The notes: generated by a model from the sequence alone, not told the origin. Positions 18,410 through 30,422 are shown, numbered from the stretch's first letter. The stretch is 64,000 nucleotides of DNA from Bursaphelenchus xylophilus (GCA_904066235.2 CAJFCV020000004.1:1426001-1490000); one strand, 5' to 3'. Numbers and translations: made by a program.

Positions 18410-21400
18410 CTAAAAAAAAAGAAAATTAGTACAAAATTAACTCAAAAAATTTATATTCAACCGAAAATAAAAATCTTTTTCAACTACAGTAACGGATCTG
18501 ATCCAGTGGCAAAAAACATATCATTTTGCATCCGGGAAGTATCAAAAATGTGGCAAAATACTTCCCTCTCCAAGTGAAAAAAAACTCCGTTTTGAAGGGC
18601 TCCCTCATAAAAAGAGCGGGCGCGCTTTTGAACTCTGAGTTTTTTTAACCTGGAAAGGGAAGCATTTTGCCACATTTTTGACACTTCCCGGATGCAAAAT
18701 GGTATGTTTTTTGCAATTGGATCAGGTCTCCGACTGTATTTTGACCAACAAATTTCTATCGACTTCAAATAGTACCTTGCCCACACCTTACACACTTGGC
18801 ATATAAAAAAAATTCAATTTTTACCCTAAAACAAGGTCGTCAAACCACCTGGAAAAGTCCTATTCCCTCTCCTCAACAAGATTCCTCATCCCTCAAAGCA
18901 ACTGGAAGGCTATTTAAACCCCTAATAATCGAAAAATCCTTACCACAACACTGTTGGCCCTTGAGGTATTACTGCCGGTTGGTGGGTTAGATACCGTGTC
19001 CGAGGCCTCTTGTTCTTGGAAAGAACCGCGGTCCAGGGTTCCTGAGGTGTTTGCCACTGCGACTGCAGGACTTCGAGCCATTAAATTTTGACTTGGCGGT
19101 TCTTGAGGTACTGCAACATCATGAATTTCCACTTCATTCGCCCTTCTTGGCTTCTTTTTCGGCGGGGATGGCGTTCGCTTCGGCGAAGATTTTGGAGCGC
19201 CTTCAGCTTTCTGAGGCCTCTTCATTGCATCCAGAACAACTTTATAGACCTGCAAAAGGCGTCGATTAATCCTAAGTCTAAAATACAAAAAGAGACATTT
19301 TATACGACGAAACAAATTTCGCCGTATAAAACGTCCTCTTTTCACAAGGAGAGTACTTCTATGGGGTATGGAGTTACAGGTCGAGACATACATCAAAAAA
19401 TTCGCAAAGTTTTTCTGATTCAGAATATGTAAAAACTAGCTACCTAATTTTGGTCTGTGAGGGTGAAAAAAACCGTCAGAACTTTTCTCGGAACACCACG
19501 CAAATGCCTTATTGACCAAGCTTTTACCAAATCGAAAGCTTTGGCATTTTGACAAGCCTTAAAATATCAAATTTGATTAAGACTACACCTTAATTGGTGG
19601 TTCCAATACAAAAAAAGGGACATTTATGTGGTGTTAAGAGAAGAGTTCTGAGGCTTTTTTCGCCCTTTCAAAACAAAATTAGGCAGCTAATTTTTACATA
19701 TTCTGAATCAGAAATATTTTGCGATTTTTTTGATGTATGTCTCGACCTGTAACTCCATACCCCATACAAGTTTTCCATGTCAATTTTTTCAATCCAAAAG
19801 CTCTAACCTCGGGTATATTGTCGTCACGCTTCATTTTTGTTGCTCTATCTTTGCATTTGTACCATACAATTCGCAAAACTTTGCGAATATCTTTCACTTT
19901 CTTCAGTTCTGGATGTTTTTTCAAAACATCCTCCTCGACTTGAAGCCACACTTTAAAATTATAATTTGACGAAAAACCGCGTTGCTTTATCGTTTTGAGC
20001 TGCGACGCGTACGGCGCTACTGTTTCAACGACCATGCGAATGAAGTCTGGGTCTTCGGGCAGCTGAAAAATTTTCTCAATTTTTTAAAAAAAAAACTAAA
20101 AAACCCTGTAAAAAAACATAACTGCTGAGCAAGCCGAGTTCTCGTTTCTTGATTAGGCCTATTAAATCTTTCCATATGCATTTCTCAGCCAATTTTATAT
20201 CCAAAACGGCAATAGAAACGGTCTGGGAAAATGTGACACCATACCCGAAAAATCATACCATTTGATGCACATCTTTTGATCATTTCCTGCAATTTGTAAA
20301 AAAGTGCATCAAATGATGATTTTTCGGTTATGGTGTCACATTGTCCCAGAGCGTTTCTACACCGAATTTCAGGTTCTACTAGGCCCAGAAGTTCCCGATA
20401 CACGAAGTGGAAAGAAAATTTTATCCACTACAGGGTCTTACAAAAAACGTGAAGGAAAGTGGAAGGCTATAACTTCCGGCGGAGGCGGCGCAGAGACTTC
20501 GTATTTGAAGTATGTGTTTTTAAAAGACATAAGTTTTCGCCTACAAAATAACAAGCTCTTAAAGTGCAAACTGAGGTCGCTACGACCTTCTGAAGTAGAG
20601 GCATCTCTACCCCGAAAACCCGGTTTTTTCGGTTGAAAATGATCGAGAAATTTCGGAATTTTTCGGTTGAAAATCACCAAGAAATGTGGGTGATGTTGAA
20701 AAAAGAAGAGGAAAGTGCGAACACTTTGCAATTTTTTCGACGTTTTCTTAAAGACTATATCAAGAAACCCCCAAAAAAATCCGAAATTTCTTGGTGATTT
20801 TCAACCGAAAAAGTCCGAAATTTCTCGATCATTTTCAACCGAAAAAACCTGGTTTTCGGGGTAGAAATGCCTCTACTTCAGAAGGTCGTAGCGACCTCAG
20901 TTTGCACTTTAAGAGCTTGTTATTTTGTAGGCAAAACCTTATGTCTTTTAAAAACACATATTTCAAATACGAAGTCTCTGCACCGCCTCCGCCGGAAGTT
21001 ATAGCCTTTCACTTTCCTTCACGTTTTTTGTAAGACCCTGTAGTATACGACGGCTACCCATTTTTGGGCAATATGCCTTCCCAGCCATGGAGGACGTCAA
21101 GTCACATCCCAGATAGCCTAATTCTTCCCATTTCATCGTAAGAACCCAAACCCAAGAAAACTTCTTACCTTTTTCCGGCCTCTACCATCGAACGTCACAT
21201 TTTGTTCATTTTCCTTTACTTCGTTTGCTGCTGATTGGTTCGGTTGTTCACTTTCGACAAAAATAATATCATCATCACTCTCGCCATCTTTTTGAATCGA
21301 CGACCTTTTAATTTTCGTCTCCAAATTCAGCGATTTTCTTGACGAATCCCTTGCCGGCTGTCTTCTTGGCACAGTCTTCGGGGTGGGCGTCTTGGGGTCC

Positions 21401-24400
21401 GGCGAGGGCTCTTGGACTTGCATCGTGATTTTCTCATACTAAAAGTTTTGGTTTCCAATCGTTTAATATGCCCCTTTCCATCCCACTTCAACCTCAAAAA
21501 TCTCCCCTTTACCTCGTTCAGTTCCAATTGCTTCTTCTGTTTCTGCAATGCCGTACATCTCACTCTCCAAAAAGCCGCTTGAAGTCGTTCCCTCAGCCTT
21601 TGTTCCCCCTTGAATGTTGGATATTTTGCCAGCAACTCCCTCTCGATTTGAATCCAAAACTTTTCGTTATGGGCCTTTTCAGCGACCTTCATGAATCTGG
21701 CATGTGGAGCGGCCATTTCGCACGCCACACGGCTTAATGGAACTTCTGATCGACTCTTCCGTCGTTTGGAGCAATTCTCAGACTTCTGGAGAGCCTCCAG
21801 GATCAACATCTCACGCTAAAATACAAAAAAATAAAAATTTTAGAAAAAATCAGCGTTAAAAAAACTCAAAAAATGCCACAATTACAGCAAAAAAATCGCC
21901 CAAGATTTTTTCCTACTAGTATCAAACGCTTTATCGTAATATAGCACCTACAATGTATTACAATCAAAAATTTGTTCATAAATACCAGTTTCTAGTCAAT
22001 TTATATCAAAAAATCTCCTTTCCATCAAAAGCTTTACCGTAATATAGCACCTACGATGTATTACAAACAAAAATTTATTCATAAATCCCAATTTCTAGTC
22101 AATTTATATCAAAAAATCTTCATTTCCGCCGAAAAAGAGTCGAACAAATTCGTAACTTGAAAATATTTTTCGGGGCTAAGGTAGTACAACCCCCCAGTCC
22201 AGTTTAGCCCCCCATGACCCAGTACAACCCCCCTCGTCCATTCAAGCCCCCTACGTTTTAGATCAAACCCCCAACGTAGTAGATCAAACCCCCACTTACA
22301 TTTTTTGTATTATTCTAATTTGTTCATTATGTGGGGTGTGAAACGGACAAAACAGTGGGGGTTTGAACTACCTTTCGTGGGGGGCTGAACTACCGAAGCC
22401 CCTATTTTTCTGTCACAGACCTACACTGGGGGACCTGATCCAGTGGCAAAAAACGTACCATTTTGCATCCGGGAAGCATCAAAAATGTGGCAAAATGCTT
22501 CCTTCTCCGAGTGAAAAAAAACCGTTTTGAAGGGCTTCACTCACAAAAAGAGCGGGCGCGCTTTTGAAATTGGAGTTTTTTTTCACTTGGAGAGGGAAGC
22601 ATTTTGCCACATTTTTGATGCGTCCCGGATGCAAAATAGTTCGTTTTTTCTGCTGGATCAGGTTCCCCATGTAAACAGTCTGTTACAGTGGCGGATCGTT
22701 CCACTGGATCAAGTACAGCGCCGTAACAGACCGTTTAGGACCCTGGCAGAAGAATAAGTTCAAGTTATGAACTTGTTCGCCTCTTTTTCGGCGGAAATGA
22801 AGATTTTTTGATATAAATTGACTAGAAATTGGGATTTATGAATAAATTTTTGTTTGTAATACATCGCAGGTGCTATATTACGATAAAGCCTTTGATATAC
22901 AGGGTGCGGCAATTTTTCGGCCGGATTTTGATTGGCCATAACTTTTTTAGTTTTTAGGCAAATGTTAAAATTCTTTTTTTCCCTGAATCCATAGACAACC
23001 CCATTTTGTTTATTGCCAAAGATGTTATACCCGTTCATTAGACTACAGTAAAAATTCGAGACAAAGAAAAAGTTCTAATTTTCATAGCTGACAATGGAAT
23101 TACCCCTAGTGCGACTCTCAGATTTTCTTTAAATTTTGCACATGGGCCGGACGTAGGCCACACATCAATTCCTGAAAGTTTCAGCCCGCACCTTTCAGGG
23201 GCGACCAAGATATTCAACGATTCTTTGCGGTCAGGAGGGCACATGGGTGGTCACACAGAAAAACTTTTTGGCTATATCTTCGCTAGTTTTGTGCGGAGAT
23301 AGCTGATTTTTTGTGGAAACGGTATTCTCCATGGCATGAACAGGCATGAAACTTTTTACGACAAAATTCGTAAAGAAAGTCATTTTTTTCTGGCGGTCTT
23401 CACACATGCCGAAAAAGGAGAGAAAACGACCGAAAGGCCAAAAACTATGAACTAGGTCCTTTTATATATAACATATTTGCTATTAAACAAAATGGGGTTG
23501 TCTGAGGATTCAGGGAAAAAAAGAATTTTAACATTCGGATAAAAACGAAAGAAGTTATAGCCAATTCAAATCCGGCCGAAAAATTGCCGCACCCTGTAGA
23601 TACATTTACTATACAACTTCCCTACTATCATCATAACCACCCTTCTTCCCCTACCTGAGTCAACGATTTTCTTTCTTTCTTCTTTATGGCCGACGTTTTC
23701 ACCGCCGACCACGCACACCAGAGTCGACTTCGCAGATTATTGGAGCCTTTCAATTGCGGGTGTGCTTTCACTATGTCAGCCTCGATTTCTGGCCATCTGA
23801 TCTTGTGGGACTTGTACTTTGATTTACGGAGGAACTCCAAAACAAAATTGCAAACCATATCGGTAAAATTTACAGAAGGCGGTGCCTAGAAGCGAGCGTT
23901 GAAATTACTGATAAAATAGATCCTAGTTGTGATTTATAGCAGCTATGTCAATTGTAACACTCCGTTTTGTCAATTAGACAGCAAAAATAAGTTGATTCCA
24001 TCAACGATTATATTACCCATGACAATTTTTGCCAAAAAGGATATTAGGCATCATTTGAAGTCAACTATGGTTTAGATTATTCGTTAACGGCTTTAGAGGC
24101 TTTAATAATACAATCTAACCTCAAGCAGACCAAATATTTCAACAAACTTATATTATCCATGACCAAAAAATGTCCTAGATCAACATAAATTTCTCAATCT
24201 TAACATCAAATAATGCCTAAATAAATATGCAAAGCTCCACAAACTGATTCTTACCGGTTCAGGCGCCGCTTCCGGCGAGATCTCCCTGGTTCTATCCAAA
24301 TCAACTTCAACATCTGGATGAATTTCTTCTCTCACAACTTCAGGTGGTTCCTGCATCCAGACCGGCTGTTGCTCCAGCTCGACCTCTTCTTGCTTCACAT

Positions 24401-24562
24401 TCACCGAGAACTTGTAATCGTCAAAAGCGCTTGCGTTCTGATCAATTTGGTGGCTTAAATTTTGAAAAGCATCAACCAGCGGATTCACAATTTGATAGGG
24501 CCTTCGGCTGTTGTCGGGCTGGCTGCTGGAGCAAGCGGGCTCCATTTCGGACATTTGGAGAC
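18242..24562 (-). CDS. Multi-domain MADF/Myb-like nuclear protein, gene 1 of the tandem cluster (complete, 7 exons, 610 aa)
   Basis: Exons, 5' to 3': 24562-24255 (ATG at 24554), 23885-23655, 21815-21513, 21438-21169, 20062-19808, 19249-18944, 18409-18242 (TAG). All junctions are phase 0 with AG acceptors and GT donors (GTTAGA at 19807 is the weakest). Residues 1-100 are acidic and hold a VKQE SUMO-site-like motif. Residues 101-177, 178-278 and 369-453 each carry a helical domain with a Trp-centred helix, P-x-L/F and a basic last helix (RLWCAWSAVK, RLQAAFWRVR, LRIVWYKCKD). Linkers 279-368 and 454-555 are Ser/Pro/Lys-rich, with an NLS-like PKKKPRR. Residues 556-610 form the small C-terminal domain shared with the neighbouring gene (VVDFC, LEGEELVFTDR, DRV). 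The domain shape suggests DNA or chromatin binding, but I could not assign a named family. The first exon starts just after TTTCAG, so a trans-spliced leader or an unseen 5' exon is likely. Confidence 0.8.
18485..18738. mobile_element. MITE family A copy in the last intron of gene 1
   Basis: TACAGTAACGGATC to GTCTCCGACTGTA; complete. Confidence 0.85.
19336..19772. repeat. Foldback element family G in intron 5 of gene 1
   Basis: ATGGGGTATGGAGTTACAGG to its complement, interrupted arms; ends about 36 nt from the exon 5 donor. Confidence 0.78.
20205..20370. repeat. Short foldback in intron 4 of gene 1
   Basis: TGTGACACCATACCCGAAAA and GTGCATCAAATGATGA type arms about a short loop. Confidence 0.65.
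20429..21042. mobile_element. TA-flanked foldback with TACAGGGTCTTAC ends in intron 4 of gene 1
   Basis: Arms of about 260 bp, almost identical (AAGGCTATAACTTCCGGCGG; complement at 20990-21010). Ends TACAGGGTCTTAC and GTAAGACCCTGTA. It resembles the 22898-23598 element in its CAGGGT start. Confidence 0.8.
22172..22400. repeat. C-rich/G-rich patterned stretch
   Basis: GTAGTACAACCCCCC, TTTAGCCCCCCATG, CAACCCCCCTCGTC, AGCCCCCTACG and AAACCCCCACTTAC recur at close spacing. The far end reads GTGGGGGTTTGAACTACC and GTGGGGGGCTGAACTACC, so the two sides can pair. Confidence 0.6.
22422..22673. mobile_element. MITE family A copy in intron 2 of gene 1
   Basis: TACACTGGGGGACC to GGTTCCCCATGTA; terminal bases slightly diverged. 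Confidence 0.8.
22898..23598. mobile_element. TA-flanked foldback (TACAGGGTGCGGCAA ends) carrying a family C fragment
   Basis: Arms 22898-23040 and 23480-23598 are complementary (ATTTTTCGGCCGGATTT, CAACCCCATTTTGTTTA). A reversed family C fragment lies in the loop (23092-23385). Confidence 0.75.
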
Positions 24563-25898
24563 CTGAAACTACCAAAAAAACATGAGTTTTTCAAGAAAAA
24601 ATTCAAAAATTATATTGCACATGGCAAGAGTAATATAAACGGTAAAAAACTCGAGAAAATAAGAGAAAGAGAGCCCAAATAAAATTCAAAGCCAATGAAA
24701 ATGAAGAGAGAATTGATTTGGCAACCACAACCCCGGAAAAACGACCACAACCTCGAAAAAAGTATAACCAAAAAAAATTCGCGCCTCCCTTCTTTTTCGG
24801 CTTTTTTCGAAGATTGAACAGATAAAAAATCCGTGGAAAAGTCTTGAAAGCATAATTAGACGTCAAAACAAGGGTCTGCATAACAAAAAACCAGCTAAAA
24901 AGAGCCCTTTATACCTAAATCAAGACAAAAAATAGAAAATTTGACTAAATCAATATAAATTATTTTATTTTTCAGGAGTCAAAGCCTTAAAAACCGCAAA
25001 TTACAGTCGAAAATGTAGTTTAGAACCAATAAAAGGTCAATATTTTCGAGACTTTCAATGTTTTCATCGAACAAAAACATCGAAAGTCCAGAAAAATTGC
25101 GAAAAACTGTTTCCGCGTCTAAAAAATAGCTCAAAATCGCCGTAAAACATTCCCGACCGCAGCAGGAAGCCAAACCAATTCAAGATCTGATCTTTCGATA
25201 TCCCATCAAGCCGCTGACGCGTCAAAAACCACGGACCAATTTGCTGGCCATGGATAATATAGAAAATTCGGCTTTTTTGGATCTCAGAAGGCTCAAAAGA
25301 CGATGAAAAAGGTGGAGAAGCGAGCTATTGAAGGGATAATTGAAGACGCGATAATTAGAAAGGTTCGATGCCGTGTTTTGGCGGGCGAAAAAGCGGATAA
25401 AGTGAGGAGAAATAAAGAGCGATTTTATTGGCGAAACGGTTATTTTTCTGCGATGGCCCGCAGAAAAATATGCATAATTAGATGGGAGATGATAAAAACA
25501 GAAATATTGTTATGCAGATTACGTGGAAAGGAGGGAAAAAATTGATTTTTCGACGTTTTTGTCAAGTATAAGGTAAGACAAGACGGAAAAGAGGATGTTC
25601 TTGCAATGGACAACTTGCAACTTGTCAAAGCCCAACAAAAACTTGTTTACTTGAAACGTGGATTTTTTCTCGTTGTGAGCCGATCTGCGCCCGAGCTGCG
25701 CCGTGTTTGCCATTCAAATGTTGCAGAATGCCAGAAATCAAAATTTCGCTGTGAGACGAAGTTTTTTTGGCGGATTTCAAAAAAATTGAAAGAATTGCGG
25801 GTTTCCTGTGTATTAGGAAATCTCCAGTTGCTGGAATAAAATGAAATCAATCTGATTCTGAATGGAAAATTTACTTTATAAATTATAATTTAACGCAC
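24563..25898. other. Upstream region of gene 1
   Basis: AT-rich sequence before the first recognised exon of gene 1. A 5' UTR exon or promoter is probably here. No TATA box or other site stood out, and an open frame at 25303-25545 has no gene-like features. Confidence 0.4.
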
Positions 25899-26326
25899 GG
25901 GGGAAGTACCCCAAGTGCTACGGTCAATTTTGATCAAACTTGGTACAAATTCAGTATATTTTTTCTAAGCTGTATGCGAGACTCCTAGCTCGCGCTTTGC
26001 AGAAATAACCGAGATTTTTTTATCGAAAGTCGGCGAAAATTTGCGACTTTTTGTCGGATTTCGGCACGAAAAGTTTCATGCCGATTTCTACCGTAAAGGG
26101 TGATGTTTTTACAAAAATCAAACTTTTTCCACACGAAACTAGCAAAGTTGCGGGAAAAAAGTGTTTTTCTCTCTGACCTCTCCACGTTTAGCGTACTCTC
26201 TTGGCGACAAAGATCGTTCAATAACTCGGCGGCGCCTGTAAAGCGCCAGCTAAAACTTTCATGAACTGATATGTAAACCATGAGTAACATGTGTGCAAAA
26301 TTTGAAGAAAATCTGTCGTCGTGTTA
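25899..26326 (+). mobile_element. Family C TIR element
   Basis: GGGGAAGTACCCCAAGTGC start; AGCTCGCGCTTTGCAG; ends GAAGAAAATCTGTCGTCGTG (diverged right end). Confidence 0.75.
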
Positions 26327-26994
26327 TTAGGTTGATTCATAATTATCCGGCGATTTTATTGGCGCGTTTTTTGTTAGTTAAAATTTGCGTTTTGTTAATG
26401 TTTTTTTATAAAAATTATCTTTACTATTTAGTTAATAAAATGTGTGTCGAAAACCATACTTTTATCCGCCATATTATGCTCTACCATTTCGAGAAAAGTT
26501 GGAAGTCAGATTTTTTTGTCATCTTCCCCTACAATTTGCCCATACTGTGATGTTATTCGATTTCGAATCCACTATGAATTGTTTTTTACATCGCCAAGCA
26601 CTCAATCTACGCCGGAAGTCATTTTTCCACCGAAAAAATATGTTATGTAAAGTTCAGACCTTCCCGAGTGTAAACAGGTCTGGTCCATTTTTTTAAATTT
26701 TTTTGATGACCGAAGTTTTTTTACATATTTTTGATGTTAAAAAAAGAATAATCCTTGCCGGTCACGCAACACCTTTGCCAAGACAGGGCATTCATCGAAG
26801 GAGATTTTTTGGTTTTTTCCTACGACTCTCGTAATTTTGGTGGTGAGATGATGTGTTTGTTCTCTATTTTCGACTGTTTTTGGGAAGGCTGGGTAAAATA
26901 TTTACAACATAGAAGGTCCGTTGAACGGGTTTGGATCAATCTTTTTATGGGATACAGCATTCCAAGATATAGCTCAAGATACAACCAGAGATTG

Positions 26995-27135
26995 CCACGG
27001 CTCCGGAGCCGGCTCTTGGCTCCGGCTCTGAGCGGCTCCGGCTCTGAGCCAGGAGCCGGAGCCGGAAATTTTAGGGTCGGCTCCGGCTCCCGAGTCGGAG
27101 CTGGCTCCGACATTGGCAAAGTCGGAGCCAAGTTT
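26995..27135. repeat. GGCTCCGG / CCGGAGCC low-complexity stretch
   Basis: Repeated GGCTCCGG and its complement in both orientations. Similar stretches at 27300-27420, 47935-47985 and 60695-60725. Confidence 0.7.
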
Positions 27136-27170
27136 CCCAGCGGTCAGAAAAGTAAAAATTTCGTGCCCTT

Positions 27171-27813
27171 GTTAAACCAAATTGCTTGAAAAACACTGCG
27201 GAGGATGTGACTTGACTGCAAAAACGTTGGCTGTATGATCTCTGGCACTAATAACTTTTATTTTTGGAAAAATATTTTTAAAAAAACATTTTGCATAGAA
27301 GCCGGGATTCGGAGCCGGACGCCTTTTTAAATTTTGCACAGAGCCAAGAGCCGGAGCTGCAAATTTGGCCTCGGCTCCGGCTCTGGGAGCTAAGAGCCGG
27401 AGCCGAGGCCACCGGCTTCCGTGAAAAATTGAAAAAGCTCTCCGGATCCAGGCATGTCAAACTGAGGAGTCCGGTGACCGGGATGGACCTTCGCTATAGG
27501 TTTTTTACACTTCGTCTTGATTTCGCAGAGAAAGAGAGAAAAAAGACACGCAAAAACGTACTCTCTCGCCCCAAAAGTTCCCCATTTCTTCCCCGACAAA
27601 ACGTTTTTTCGCGTCTTTTTTGGCAAATTACGAATCTTTTCGCCGGAATGTTTTAGCTTATCTCAGTTTGACGTGTCCCGTTCAAAATTCTCTTTAAAAA
27701 TATTTTTCCAGAAATGAAAGTTATTAGTGCCGGAGATTCCACACCCAACGTTCTTGCAGCACAGCCGTATGTAACACATTCTTCCCTGTGTTTTTCAAGC
27801 AATTTGGTTTAAC
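27171..27813. repeat. Foldback enclosing GGCTCCGG repeats and an inner TIR element
   Basis: Arms 27171-27278 and 27697-27813 (TTGCTTGAAAAACACTG, GGCACTAATAACTTT and complements). Inside: GGAGCCGGAGCC-type text (27300-27420) and a family K element (27454-27675). Confidence 0.75.
27454..27675. repeat. Family K TIR element
   Basis: TGTCAAACTGAGGAGT to CTCAGTTTGACGTG; CACGCAAAAACGTACTCTCT inside. Second copy at 52777-52998. Confidence 0.7.
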
Positions 27814-28604
27814 AAGATTACGATTTTTTTTTGCAACCATTAACCTGAAAATCTCGGCGACATTGGCAAAACCGAGCTAGAAATCTAGCATACAAGAACT
27901 TCTCCTGTGAGCTTTGCATTATGTAGCCCATCCAATGCATCTTCCTCGGCCAAATTTTGTCCGTTGACTCGGCTCTTTGCACCTTATTTATCCCTTTCCC
28001 GACCGACTGTAATTACCCTCTTCAACCTTGTTTTCTCCCATCGTCCTCAACGAATGGGATTAGTTCAGTGGTCCCAGACACCGCCTTGAACAAAGTCTGA
28101 TGTAAGTGGCGTTACGAATACTAACTATCAGAGTTACCATGGCATTCTCCCCGCCCGGCTTTATCCCAAAATTGGGCTCAGAGGAATCTCCTTTTGTCCG
28201 AAAATGAGGGGGAAAGGGAATTCTGCGGCCGAAATTTTTTTTTGAAATAAACGATTCCGTTTCAAAAAAAACGAAGATTGTTGAACGGAAAAAGGTGTTT
28301 TTTCAAAGGGCTTACATTTTCTAAAGCTTGTCCTATTACACTTGTTTGTCGGCGACAAAGTTTGTTTGGTCAGAATTCCCTCAGGCAGTGAGAAGATCAG
28401 TTTTGAAATAGGGCGTTGTACAGAGTTTTCACTGTGGTTTTATATTGCTAACTAGACAATTTTTATCCCGGCGATACGACTTTTCGGGTCATCGACAGTT
28501 CGGGTCAACGATTCTCTGGGTTGCCTCAATTTGCCGTTTTATGAGCGATGGATGTTAGAAAAGGCCCTTTTGGCGCTTTTGTCGCTGAATCAGGTCCGCC
28601 GTTG

Positions 28605-29060
28605 TATAAGGGAAGCTTCCAAGTTTGCCCCTCAAATTTGTCTGTTTGATTTTGAAAACATGTTGCGCACAGATCCCATATCAATTTCTCAAAGTTTAGC
28701 TTGCACTTTGCAGCCGACATTCGACAATCTTTGCGGCCGAGAGAGCGCGCCAAATGTGGAGAGCGGAAAGACATAAAAAACACTCATTGCTTGGCCATAT
28801 GTAAAAAAGAAATTTTACAGCCTCGCGCTGAAAATTTATCTTTTTGGGGAAACGTATCCGCCTAGAGTGAAATATGTATAAAGCTTATCATGCGAAAAAT
28901 TCGCAAAATAATCATATTTTTTTCCAACTTTTGCCTTAAAAAATCTCGGTTGCTTTTGCAAAGCGCGAGCTATCGCATATATCTTTCAAAATATCAGGCT
29001 AAATTTGCGCCCGGTTTCATCAAAATCTGAGCGTCGCACTTCCGGCACTTCCCTGTCAAT
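28605..29060 (-). mobile_element. Family C TIR element, reversed
   Basis: Reads in reverse: GCGGCCGAGAGAGCGCG, CAAAGCGCGAGCTATCG, AAATCTGAGCGTCGCACTT. Confidence 0.7.
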
Positions 29061-29927
29061 TTATCTTAATTTTTGCAAGATTTCACCCCTCCCCTCTATC
29101 AAACATCACCCTTACAAAATGGATAGCAGTTCTCTCCGGTGGTCCCTCAGAACACATGCTCTCTCAATCTGTAGGCTTAGTTAAGCGCGGTTATCTGACA
29201 AAAATGAGAAGGCATGAAAAGGTAATCATCTTTGGATTAAAAGCCGCTCAAAGATCCTGTTATTCGAGAGTATTTATAAATTTTGCGTCAACTTTAATAC
29301 CGAGTTGTTTTGCAGTCATTTCTCACGTGACTCGGGATTTTCCGTGCGCTTTAATTGGCAATTTTCTTTCGGTTTGAAATAGAATTTGATCTTATTGATT
29401 CTATGTCTTACTTGTATTATTTCGCAAGTCTATTGGCTCGATTTTTTACGCGAAACAGAGATTTCCTGTTTTTTATTCATCTATTCCAAATAGAATGTCA
29501 AAGAAGGATTATAAGGCTTCTTGTTTGGCAAAAACTGGAAGATTCTTGGATTAGTGACAGTTTCTTTCGTAACTATACAATATTATATCATAGTAAATAA
29601 TATACGAATACATAGATGGGTACATAAAAAGCTTGGTACAGGCCTTCAACTTTATTTGGTGGTTGTATAGGGTTTTAACAGGTAAAATCGCTGAACGATA
29701 AACTAAGTTTCCGTAAAGTTTCCTTTAAAATTAAGATCGTTTATAACGAACAATTTTACATAGGGGCCCTCGGCATCATTTTTTAGGACAAATGGAACCT
29801 CCGAACAACGAAACTCTGCCTCAACGGATAGAGACGTGTGATCGAAGCTTTCCTCTTCTTTCTTTTATTTCTCCGCCAGTTGGCCACCTTTGGCATTAAG
29901 CGTTTTATATTCTTTTCTACAGTTTAA

Positions 29928-30422
29928 TACCTATTCCAACCGCAGAGGGCAATGTTTCCACAAAAAATAATTGTTTCCGCAATACTAGTCGCGGCAAAAA
30001 GTCCTTAGAATTTGTCGCGGCCCCCAAATCCCGTCGCACCCGAAAAGTCGATTTGTCGCTGAGAAAAGATGGGAATCGCGCGCGACAATAAGGCAAAAAC
30101 AACAAAATTGCACTGTGCAAAAGCACTTTTTCGGTCGGATGCACGGTGCAAAATGCTTTTTCGGGTTTATGCACAGTGCAAAATTCTAAGGACTTTTTGC
30201 CGCGACTAGTAAACTAGCAAAAGAACGGGCAAAAAAGTGATTTTCTCTTTGACCGCTCTCCGCCTTTCGCATGCTCTCTCAGCGGCAAAGATTGTGCAAT
30301 ATCTTGGCTGCGCCTGCAACGCGCGGGCTTAAACCTTCAGCCATTGATATGCGACCCATGCCCGAGGTATGTGCAAAATTTAAAGAAAATTTGAGCGTCA
30401 CACTTGGGGCACTTTCCATGTA
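29928..30422 (+). mobile_element. Family C element interrupted by a foldback
   Basis: Left piece 29928-29982, right piece 30212-30422 (GACCGCTCTCCGCCTTTCG, ending TTGAGCGTCACACTTGGGGC); the foldback 29983-30211 lies between. Confidence 0.75.
29983..30211. repeat. Foldback with TACTAGTCGCGGCAAAAAG ends, nested in a family C element
   Basis: Terminal inverted repeats of about 33 bp (CGCGGCAAAAAGTCCTTAG and complement). Inside are GCACTGTGCAAAAGC and GCACGGTGCAAAATG motifs as in family F. Confidence 0.75.

Larger units (their letters stand above)
21920..22902. repeat. Composite repeat with direct and inverted copies in intron 2 of gene 1
   Basis: TAATATAGCACCTACRATG blocks at 21936 and 22038 are direct copies. 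22745-22900 is an inverted copy (GGCGGAAATGAAGATTTTTT). Between them lie a C-rich stretch and a family A copy. Confidence 0.65.
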
